Assembly: GCF_019649055.1 (NCBI RefSeq)
Contig: NW_026570441.1
Location: forward strand, 1-64,000
DNA length: 64,000 nucleotides
Reading direction: 5' to 3'
Origin: Paramacrobiotus metropolitanus
Lineage: Eukaryota; Tardigrada; Eutardigrada; Parachela; Macrobiotidae
Below, piece by piece: positions 30,891 to 38,800 of this stretch. Every line of letters starts with the position of its first letter. Position 1 is the stretch's first letter. Below the pieces are notes generated by a model. That model saw only the letters and a list, made by a program, of their open reading frames with translations. It made no database searches and was not told the origin of the DNA. The translations under genes and the position numbers were made by a program.

Positions 30891-33136
30891 TTGACGGATC
30901 CAGCCGAGTAAGGCTTCTCGGACTTTCGAGACATTGTTCTCATAATTCCCCTAAATTCTTGTTCTTCTCGGCGTAATCGCTGTGCTTCGGCCTGATATTC
31001 GGCGCGATGTTCCCTCTCGCGCCGTTCCTCTTCTCGAGAAACCCTTTCATGCTCGTGGATGCGTGCTCGTACATCGTCATCCTCTTGAGTCTCTTTTCGG
31101 TGTTGCTTCGAATTACCGTCAAAGGTCATTTCGTCCGTTTTGGACGGTCCACTAAAGAGTGGACCCGAGTGCCCCTTCACTTGCTCGGTTGACCTTTTTT
31201 CGCTCTCCGTTTTGACGGGTTCTGTGCCTTGTCCATTTCCAGTTCCTGTTCGCTCAGGTATTTGGAATCTGCTACTGAACTGCTGAGTATGGATTGTGCC
31301 ATATCCGGGTGGTGGTGAATCCACCCTAGCCGTTTCATCCTTTTTGTAACGGCTCAGCTGTTCATCTTTATGTCTCAGCGAGTTGTTGAGTGCGTTGTTT
31401 TGGTCCTCAAATCTCTTATTCTTTTCTGAAAGGTCATCTCGCTCCTTTTTCAGGCTGTCATTCTCTGCCTTGACCTTTGACATCTGTCCGTGAAACTGGA
31501 GGGTTCGATCATTCTCTTGTTTTTCATACACCTCTTTATCTTCTTTGAGCTTCTCCAGTTGACCTTTCAGCGTGGTAATTTCATCATCTCTCGTCATTAC
31601 CAACGTTGTCATTTCCAGCAGGTCACTTACTAATTTCGCCATGTCTTGTTTCTGTTTATTGATCAGGACTTGCCCTTCTCTGTTTCCGACCTCAAGCACC
31701 GTGACCCGTTCGTCAATTCGTTGTGCTTCGGTCAACCATTTGTGTGTATCTGCTTTATGACCTTTGATTTCATCGTTCAATCGTTTGATTTCCTTTTTTG
31801 CGTCTTCCACAATCTCGTGAAACTTTAATGATACTTGGTCTCTCTGTGTCTCTGCTTCACCCTGTTTCTTTCTTCTTTCTTTCAGTTCCATTCGTAACTT
31901 TTGATTCTCGTCTTCGTACTTCTTAAGGTCATCCTTCAGTTTTGTAATGTCTGTTGTCAGACTGGTGACCTTTCCTGTGATCTTGGTCGCATTGGCCAGA
32001 CATTCGTCACGTTGAGTTTCAGCTTCCTGAACTTTTTGTCTCAAAAGGTCACACTCGTTTTTCAATTCTGCTATCTCTTGTGACCTTTCTTCCGATTCTT
32101 CGGAAAGACCGTATTCTTCTGCGGTGAGAACTCCTTCCGTTTCTCTTTCTTCGTCCCTTTTCTTGAGCTCCTCCACAGACTGTTTCTGAGCTTCATATCT
32201 GACCTTCCATTGTTGCGCTTCCTCTTCGAGCGTGACCTTTTCTTGTTCCATCACGTAAAGTCTTGCTTCAACTTCAATGGTTTTGTTCCGTTGTTCTCGG
32301 ACTGCAGCGAATGCTTGCCCCTCTATTTCATCAAATAGCAGCTCGAGGTCCTTCACACGCTGCTTCAATCCATTTAAAACGGAAGTTTTTGGTGATGGTG
32401 ACCTCTGATCTCGGTCGTCGGCCCTTCCTGACGCCGTTCCTTCAAAGGTCTCTTCCGACTTTTCGTGGAAGGTCGTTTTCATCATCTCTTTCATTACATT
32501 AGCTTCCTTCATTGCCGTGTGAAAAGACATCTGCATTGTCGTCTCATCCTCATCGTCAGTGTAAAACTTTTCACTTGACGCGGGGCTGGTACCATTTTCT
32601 TCCAGCTGTTCTTTTGAGAACAATGGGTTGTCCCAAAGGTCATCTTGTTTGACCTTTTCTTCGTTAAACGGCTCATTGCTGTTGACGACGCCACCTCCTT
32701 CGATGACCTTTTGACTGGCTTCGTCATTTCCCTTCTCGGCTTGATCTGCGTTTTCCTCTTTGACTTTCTCGGCCGACCGTGTCATTCCTCTGGTCTCGGC
32801 CTTCAGGTCATCTTCATTCTGTCCATCTGCGGCCCTTCTCACATCGGTGACCTTTGACGAGTTTACCGTGTTATCTCCGGCATGTCGCCTGGAGCTTCCT
32901 TCGTTTCCGTCACTCGAGCTCTCGTTCTGGGTTTCCCTCAGAGCCGTTTGATATGTGGCGTCTGAGCCTCTGGTGTCCTTCCTCTCAAAGGCCAGTTGAG
33001 CTCGAGTTGCTCGTTCATGAGTCACCGGCCGTGTGTACGGCTTCAGTTTCACTTCGTAAGGGTATTCCAGCCCCCGAGACCGTTTTCTCTGACTGCCCGA
33101 TGAGACCGGTTCATTACCGTCTGTGTCTTTATCCAT
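30866..33136 (-). CDS. element 1 ORF1: long coiled-coil protein (756 aa)
   Basis: The ORF starts MDKDTDGNEPVSSGSQRKRS, a start supported by the homologous MDKDKEQPTSTGSQ of element 2. Residues 1-250 are polar and low in complexity. About 260-620 is heptad-rich sequence dense in Glu, Lys, Gln and Leu, a long coiled coil. The tail is basic with the cluster REEERREREHRAEYQAEAQR. There are no membrane segments. Gypsy elements rarely carry a separate ORF ahead of gag; a structural or RNP role is a guess. Its 3' end overlaps the gag N-terminus in another frame. Nucleotide motifs AAAGGTCA/TGACCTTT pepper the gene. It is one of the few intact frames in the element. Confidence 0.7.
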   Translation of the reverse strand: MDKDTDGNEPVSSGSQRKRSRGLEYPYEVKLKPYTRPVTHERATRAQLAFERKDTRGSDATYQTALRETQNESSSDGNEGSSRRHAGDNTVNSSKVTDVRRAADGQNEDDLKAETRGMTRSAEKVKEENADQAEKGNDEASQKVIEGGGVVNSNEPFNEEKVKQDDLWDNPLFSKEQLEENGTSPASSEKFYTDDEDETTMQMSFHTAMKEANVMKEMMKTTFHEKSEETFEGTASGRADDRDQRSPSPKTSVLNGLKQRVKDLELLFDEIEGQAFAAVREQRNKTIEVEARLYVMEQEKVTLEEEAQQWKVRYEAQKQSVEELKKRDEERETEGVLTAEEYGLSEESEERSQEIAELKNECDLLRQKVQEAETQRDECLANATKITGKVTSLTTDITKLKDDLKKYEDENQKLRMELKERRKKQGEAETQRDQVSLKFHEIVEDAKKEIKRLNDEIKGHKADTHKWLTEAQRIDERVTVLEVGNREGQVLINKQKQDMAKLVSDLLEMTTLVMTRDDEITTLKGQLEKLKEDKEVYEKQENDRTLQFHGQMSKVKAENDSLKKERDDLSEKNKRFEDQNNALNNSLRHKDEQLSRYKKDETARVDSPPPGYGTIHTQQFSSRFQIPERTGTGNGQGTEPVKTESEKRSTEQVKGHSGPLFSGPSKTDEMTFDGNSKQHRKETQEDDDVRARIHEHERVSREEERREREHRAEYQAEAQRLRREEQEFRGIMRTMSRKSEKPYSAGSVKSKRLKNV

Positions 33137-33154
33137 GTCTTTGGAATCCGTTGA

Positions 33155-33173
33155 TGATCGGATAACTTGGACG
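33155..33173 (-). promoter_or_regulatory. 19-nt block shared by elements 1 and 2 before ORF1
   Basis: The sense sequence CGTCCAAGTTATCCGATCA is identical here and at 51619-51637, just upstream of the ORF1 start codons, while its surroundings have diverged. It may be a translation, splicing or packaging signal. Confidence 0.5.
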
Positions 33174-33210
33174 ATGCTAATAATGTTTCTGACGCGTGTG
33201 TTAGTTTAAG

Positions 33211-33220
33211 CTATATAAGC
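33211..33220 (-). promoter_or_regulatory. TATA-like box 75 nt before ORF1
   Basis: The sense strand reads GCTTATATAG ahead of the ORF1 ATG at 33136. It could drive a second, internal transcript. Element 2 lacks an obvious counterpart, which lowers confidence. Confidence 0.3.
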
Positions 33221-34128
33221 CCCTTTACGCGTAAACAGAAACAAACGCTGTCCTAAAGGTCACTTCTCGTATCAGCTTGATTTTACTAAAGGTCACTCTG
33301 CCTCAAAAAGAGTTAAGTCTTTTCTAAAGGTCACTTTTTCCTTGAAAAAATTTGACTACGTCCCTTTTAAAGGGCACTTCCCTTTAGTAGAATTTAACTT
33401 ATTATTCGATTTCGGTCAAAAACGTTAAACCTGAGTATATTTTTGGATTTTGCTAAGAAATCAACTCAGATTTCCTCAAAATAAACGTTGTTTCATCAGC
33501 TTTCAATTTTTGGTAAAGGTCATCAATCTCGTCGAAATTTTTAGTAAAGGTCAACTTCTCGTCAGTCGACTTCAAAATTTTTCTTAGCTGGCTACGTCAC
33601 GATCTTGTGCGCCGTGCGCAAATGCTCCGCCTTCTTTCAAATTCTTAGCTTCCTATTGGCTGATTTACTGGCTAACTTTAGCTTCGCTGCTGTGCCAATC
33701 ACAGCGCTAATAATCGACCAATCAGAAACTTTGTTTTTCTGTTTATAGGAAGGCGTGACGTCACGTCAAAAATCAAATTTTCCAGCTAGCGCACCGTGTG
33801 CAAAAGTTCCGCCTCCTTTTACGCTCAGTTCAGAACCTACCAATAGAAATTGCGAATTTTACGCTTCCGCCCATGGCGTCTTTAATAACGTATTTCCTAC
33901 CTGACCGATCCAGAAAATCGATCCTCCGTCCTTTCCGCGGTTCCTACAATTCCTCCAACGATTATACTGACTTCTCCTGGGCCAGTCGCTAACCCCTTCC
34001 GTCTCGCTTCGACGGGACACGACGGCGTGTCGACCAAAAGCTGTGTGGCCGCGGGTCTTCAGCTGTGCCTTGACGTTGGCTGCAGCTGGGTGGCACTCGA
34101 CCACCTTTTTTGGAGGAGGCCGTATTTG

Positions 34129-34159
34129 GGTGCGCGCTCTACGCAGTAGAGCGCGCACC
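34129..34159. repeat. 14-bp perfect stem with GCA loop in the leader
   Basis: GGTGCGCGCTCTAC is followed by GCA and its exact inverse complement. The position, about 300 nt after the primer site in sense order, fits a dimerisation or packaging hairpin as in other LTR elements. The role is inferred. Confidence 0.5.
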
Positions 34160-34460
34160 TGATTCTCCACACCCGCGCACCAAGACTCGTGCCCACCTTT
34201 CGGGCTTCGCCGCTTGTGGCACTCGCGCTTGTGCTTTCGCCGCTTGTGGCCCTCCAGCAGAAGCTACTGCAGTAGCCTCAGCTGCGTCAGGAAAGTACAG
34301 CGTGCTCTACGCAGTAAAGACACACTGGCACTGATCTGCTGTTCGATCCAAGCGTCCTTCGCACCTTCTTCGACTGCTTCGCCAGCGAGCCCTTCCTCGC
34401 ACAATGCTTCTTCCACTCCGTCAAATGGACGGGAAATCCCAGATTATCCTGGAGAACACA

Positions 34461-34475
34461 CGACTCTTGCTACCA
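34461..34475 (-). other. element 1 primer binding site
   Basis: Just inside the 5' LTR the sense strand reads TGGTAGCAAGAGTCG, separated from the LTR end by two bases. It starts with the TGG complementary to tRNA CCA. The first seven bases are the same as in element 2 (TGGTAGCAGAGC), which resembles Met-tRNA primer sites. The exact tRNA cannot be settled here. Confidence 0.6.
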
Positions 34476-34477
34476 TA

Positions 34478-34812
34478 TGAGGTGGGAACCTGGTAAGGTT
34501 CACACCGCAGGATCAGAATTGACGTGATTCTGCCTGCCAAAAGACCTGGCAATGCTATACAGCGCCTACGCTACAGAAAGCGAGAAACGGGCGAGATTGC
34601 TAGGAATTTATAAAATACTGACTGAATTCGATAGAATTCCCGAATGGGCAACTTCGCATTACTGACTGCAGCAAGCGCATGAAAGGCGCACGTAACCGCC
34701 ACATGGTGCGGGTGCGCGCAGAACACCATGCTTTCGCCACGCGTAAGGCGGGCGCGCAATGAAACACAACAGACTGCCAAAGCGAGGGTGTACGCATGTA
34801 CGCCTGCGCTCA
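34478..34812 (-). repeat. element 1 5' LTR (335 bp)
   Basis: On the plus strand it begins TGAGGTGGG and ends GCGCTCA, so the sense LTR runs TGAGCGC...CACCTCA with TG/CA ends. A TATA-like TTTTATAAAT lies about mid-LTR on the sense strand. It matches 9978-10307 at nearly every position. Beyond its right edge the interrupted DIRS-like RT resumes. Confidence 0.85.
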
Positions 34813-35293
34813 TATGCTGATTTAGCGAATTGCCTGCTGGTCGTCAACAATCAGTTACGGGTCTAAAGGCATCTCACCCGGACTTCGAAACTGCGCCGAT
34901 AGCGTGAATACGTTTTGGTTTTTCGGTCTGCTGTGTGATCTGCCGAGTGAAATTTCTTCTGCGAACAATTTATCGAGGTAACACTTTGCTGCTGGTTCAT
35001 TTGCACTTCTATGATTCACACAATCAACAGGATCTATAACATCCGCGTTCTCAACAATGCGAATCCCGTACGCAATTCCGGTTAAAATAAACTCACATCA
35101 GGGCCACTAACCAACATATTCTGCCAGGCATCGAAATGTTTGGTTAAATTGCATTTGCTTAATAAATCAGGATCACAAACAAGGAAAGCATTGATGAAAC
35201 TGCTCCTCATAGCTGGGTTAGCGAAAGAATCTGAGGGAACATTAGCAGAAACATTTAAAATGGAAGAACTTTCATTGTGTTTTTAAGTGTTTT
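34813..35293 (-). pseudogene. DIRS-like element: N-terminal part of RT (right half)
   Basis: The sense strand encodes HFDAWQNMLVSGPDVS, then in a shifted frame FILTGIAYGIRIVENADVID, NHRSANEPAAKCYLDKLF and EEISLGRS. These are hallmarks of the N-terminal region of DIRS-type RTs. It stops exactly at the LTR of element 1 and continues at 9977 on the other side. A frameshift near 35093 and stops near 34820-34860 show decay. A short gag-like segment (NVPSDSFANPAMRSSFINAF) precedes it. Confidence 0.65.
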
Positions 35294-36942
35294 TACCGCT
35301 TACTCTAACTTTTTATTATGAATATAAAGAACATTCCATACAAATCCTGATAAATCTGCTGTTTAATTACAATGAAATTGCTATATTTAAATACTTTTTC
35401 TCATTGGGTGCACAGTGAAAGTTTTACAAATAATTTGTTGAGATAAATTTATAACTTCCATCATGAAGTGTATATGCAGCGTATATGCTCCAGACAACAC
35501 CATCATTCACCTCAGTGCCAATTTTTGACTGGCTAACAAAATATAGACATTTTTCTGTATGGCAGTCCTTGCCGTACCTGACTGTACTTCAGATTAGTAG
35601 TGCTAACTATGATTTAGGAAAATGAAAGTAGAGCTATGGTACGCAGATCTCATTAATCTTGCTTAGAACAATATTTGAGCCTGTGTAGCGTAGCTGAATA
35701 AACGGTCGCTAATTCTTTACATTCTATTAGAACTGCAAAAATACCATAAATCCCGACTACAGGCCACATTCTCTTTAATTCAAGACCGAATCAAAGAAAG
35801 CCAGAGAATGACGTCATTACATCACTCGTCGCAGCATTAAATAGCCTGAACTAGGCAATATTACCCGTACGCGTACTACCCGGATCTGTACTACCCGTAC
35901 ACCTGACCCAACTGAACTCGTACATGCGTAAGCGGCTCCGCTGAAGCCCTTGTAGCAACCCCACATTTCCTCTAGACAGACTTGTCTAGAGTTCTTGTTT
36001 TTCCTTACGATTCATTTTATTTCTGGTAAGCATTTTCGAACAAATTACTAGCCCTGCCATTTCTGGTTCAAACCAGATTGGCAGGGACAAACTATCTCAC
36101 GGAACTGTTCGCCACAAGCCCATCGTTACTGGATCACTTCATTTACTGCTTTCGTGCCGGGCCGGGCCTGCCTTCCAGCACATCTCTCATTCCTTGATAC
36201 TTTTTACTGCTCTTACTCATGACTGTTGATCTGATGTCGCACTGTTTCCCTGTCTGTTTTATGGAGCCCTGCGGGGCCTGGAGTTGGGGCCACGGGGAGA
36301 ACTTAGCTGGCCATGGGGGCGGACTGCGGGGGATTTCTGGGCGCTGTGCTCGATGTGAACTGGGGTTAGTAATTCAACTCTCTGCGTTTCGACCATTAAC
36401 CAGTGACCTAGCTAGTGCAGTGCTTTGGTGTTCCGTGTGGGCTTCCTTCGTGTTTGGTGGGGGTGCGAACCGTGGATATGGACTCGGGAACCCTGGAGGA
36501 CCCTGTCATTTTCATCATTTCGTCGCTCATTTCATTCAACTGTCTGTGGCCATCTTCGCGAACCTCCTGGATGGTGAATCTTCCGAGCTCTGTGTACTGG
36601 CGAATGGGACGTGGAGGTTTGGAGCTGGATTTCCTGCTTGTTGTGCACGATGTGATCTGGGAATATTAATTCAACGCTTTGCGTTTCGACCGCTAACCAG
36701 TGACCTAGTTTGTGTAACATGTGGGGAGTCTGTCTTTTAGACTGCTGCTTATCTCGTTTGCCATGTTTTCAGGATTGGTAGATTTGCTGTGTGCGCATTT
36801 TTTGTTCAAAACCTGTATTCCATGTGGTTAATCATTAAAAGTTCACAACATAAGCCAGCTAGCACAACTATGGTAACTTCTTTATGAGCGAGATTCATAT
36901 AGGAATAAGCCCACAAAACTACTACAATTCAAGTCAAAAAAA
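35294..36942. other. AT-rich intergenic region with hairpins and a diverged tandem repeat
   Basis: No gene is recognised. GTACTACCCG-like units repeat near 35863-35900. Two hairpins lie at 35966-36088. Two diverged units of about 300 bp share a block containing GCGTTTCGACC and TAACCAGTGACCTAG, near 36375-36420 and 36677-36722. An ORF across the second repeat (36219-36740) looks like chance. Confidence 0.4.
35966..36088. repeat. two strong hairpins
   Basis: CTCTAGACA-GACT-TGTCTAGAG is a perfect 9-bp stem. CCCTGCCA..TCTGGTT-CA-AACCAGA..GGCAGGG forms two 7-bp stems with an internal loop. They lie about 75 bp apart in AT-rich DNA, possibly ends of a foldback element. Confidence 0.4.
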
Positions 36943-37449
36943 ATGTCAAGATATTTGGAATCTGTTTTCGTGTGCCAATCGTGGGATGATGTCATTGTTT
37001 TTGATGGTGATAAGCGCAAATTAACGTGTACTCCAATGCCGGACCCGCGGGCTGCAGATAAATCTTTCCATGAGCAGGATGTATCTTTGACGATTTCAAA
37101 GCGTGGGCTACTCCGCTGGTTAAGGATTATAAATTTAAGCGGGTGGAAATCCAAATTCGACCTTCTGGATGGCACGGAAATTGAAATTTTTAATGATAGT
37201 GAAACCGCTGTTGTGACCAGGAAGGACGTTTGCATCCGGATTGATGAGAAAGATTTGGAACTGATTGCTTTTCGCATCATGGGTTCCGCATGGGGACAAA
37301 GTTTGCCGTTAGATGCTGAACCAGAAGACTGGGATCTCTTTGTTTTGCTGATTTTTGTTTTGTTTGCCATTATTAAACTGTTACATTTTGTGTTTTTTAG
37401 ACTACTCTTTGCAGAGCTTGTATGCAATGTTTGGTATTTTTTAGATTAG
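36943..37449 (+). CDS. possible small tail-anchored protein (168 aa)
   Basis: The ATG sits in an A-rich context (AAAAAAATGTC). AATAAA lies at about 37458, just after the TAG. Residues 1-130 are polar with beta-strand character (FDLLDGTEIEIFNDSETAVV). Residues about 132-160 are a strongly hydrophobic segment (LFVLLIFVLFAIIKLLHFVF), as in a tail anchor. I recognise no family. It could be an intronless host gene, a retrocopy or a last exon. Confidence 0.4.
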   Translation: MSRYLESVFVCQSWDDVIVFDGDKRKLTCTPMPDPRAADKSFHEQDVSLTISKRGLLRWLRIINLSGWKSKFDLLDGTEIEIFNDSETAVVTRKDVCIRIDEKDLELIAFRIMGSAWGQSLPLDAEPEDWDLFVLLIFVLFAIIKLLHFVFFRLLFAELVCNVWYFLD

Positions 37450-38446
37450 CACATTTGAATAAACCAACATTTTGCTGTTATTTCTCTAATTAAAATCAGT
37501 ACACCAGTGTAAAAAAATATCCGCTTTGATCTACACCTATCGTAAATTCTTTCGTCTTTGAAATTGAATAGATTGAATACAACTAACATTGAAGAAATAC
37601 CTTTAACATCTTAAAAAAACCCATGCGAATATCCATGATTGTTTTACTTCTTCGGCTGGACAAATAAATTAGCTGGGTAAATTAAATTTTAACCAAGATA
37701 AATAAAATAAATTTTAGGAAAATTAAATTAACAGAGGTTCGTGTTTAAAAATCTAACAAGATTTCACAATTTAACTCAAATTCCAGGGAAAATAGTTTTT
37801 TAATTGCAACACTAGAAAGGTTGTTAAAATTTTTTTTGCAATGCCGCAGTGTTAGCTTGTGATGGTCCTCTTGAATGAATGTGATGGAGTGATCCTTGTT
37901 TCAACTGTTTTCTGTGCACATCAGCAGAAATTCGAAAGAAGTCATTAATTTTTGTGACTTTTCTAATCATACGTAAAACTTGATGATTTTTTGACAGCAG
38001 TCAGGTTTACACGTGTGCGTGATACTCACATTATGATGATGAAACCTGATTTACAGGTTTATATGTTTGCTGCAACCATTTAAGATTCCTGGAATTCCAC
38101 GATACGCCGGCTGTTAAACGGTTCTGCATCACAAAGGAGCCGCTATTATTGACACAGCCAATCACTGACGACAAAGAGGCGCGCTCCTGCGGTCAGTAGA
38201 TGCTGCTCTGCAGCACAATTAGTCGTATTCACCAAGCGAGTCCACACGCCCACACTCATTTCGTGCACATCGTAGCGCACAAATGTGACCACTTAGAAAT
38301 TTTACTCTATTATTTGATGGTTGCTAACGGGGGTACGAACTAGCACTGAGACAATTTTGAATAACAGCTGGCGCAGTATTCCATGTAAATGCTTGATTTT
38401 CTCCTTTTATTAACCTGTCAATAAAATATTCGGGTTACAATTAACA
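37450..38446. other. AT-rich intergenic sequence
   Basis: No gene seen. Several AATAAA-like sequences and A-rich runs. It ends in short direct repeats of AATTAACAATT at the left edge of element 4. Confidence 0.4.
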
Positions 38447-38474
38447 ATTAACAATTTACAATTAACAAAACAGT

Positions 38475-38501
38475 GGGACCCAGCACAGTCTGCTGGGTCC
38501 C
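38475..38501. repeat. 11-bp perfect stem at the start of element 4
   Basis: GGGACCCAGCA, loop CAGTC, then TGCTGGGTCCC. It lies about 30 bp inside the left edge of the GC-rich block. Confidence 0.5.
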
Positions 38502-38800
38502 TCTGTTTAAGCCCGACCGGCCGAAGGACCCCGGTGGCACACCAGTCCCATAACTTGGACCTCGGCGCCCAATAGGCTCCCAGCCACTTAACCTAGCCTG
38601 GACTTCTGCGGCCAAGGAAGCCTTAACTCCTCTACTGGAGCCCAGGTGATAACCCACTTTCACGGGATTCGTCGCAGGAATAGCGGCCGGACAAGCACAA
38701 CTGCGCACAACACAGTTGTCCTTGTTCAGGCCCCTCCGGCAGAAGGACCTCGGTGGAATAGCGGTTCCGTAACTTGGACCGTTAGAGCCCAATAGGCTCT
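38500..38800. repeat. two diverged tandem units of about 210 bp
   Basis: GAAGGACCCCGGTGG...AACTTGGACC (near 38522-38570) recurs as GAAGGACCTCGGTGG...AACTTGGACC (near 38743-38780). Each ends in a CCCAATAGG hairpin. Confidence 0.5.

Larger units (their letters stand above)
33137..34460 (-). promoter_or_regulatory. element 1 5' leader
   Basis: This 1.3 kb stretch between primer site and ORF1 has no good ORF. It holds a perfect 14-bp stem with a 3-nt loop at 34129-34159 and a 14-nt palindrome at 34262-34275. CCAAT/ATTGG boxes lie near 33655, 33697, 33718 and 33838. A box GCRCCGTGYGCAAA followed by TCCGCC occurs near 33608 and 33788. Five copies of AAAGGTCA lie on the plus strand (33251-33550). 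A TATA-like GCTTATATAG lies at 33211-33220 on the sense strand. Element 2 has the same kind of leader. These suggest promoter and packaging functions, but only by inference. Confidence 0.6.
9978..34812 (-). mobile_element. element 1: giant Ty3/gypsy-type LTR retrotransposon, 24.8 kb
   Basis: A direct repeat of about 330 bp flanks this block at 9978-10307 and 34478-34812. A tRNA-like primer site follows the right copy, and a conserved box precedes the left copy. In sense order it holds a 1.3 kb leader, coiled-coil ORF1, gag, a pol with protease, RT, RNase H and integrase, about 8 kb of accessory coding sequence and a repeat-rich 3' UTR. Domain order (RT before integrase) and the YIDD and HHCC/DDE motifs fit Ty3/gypsy. 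The LTRs differ at only about five sites plus a few indels, yet the frames are broken by many stops and shifts. No clean target duplication is visible. It interrupts a DIRS-like element. Confidence 0.88.

Noticed and set aside
36219-36740. 173-aa ORF
   Set aside because: It spans two diverged tandem repeat units, is Cys/Trp/Gly-rich by base composition and has no motif.
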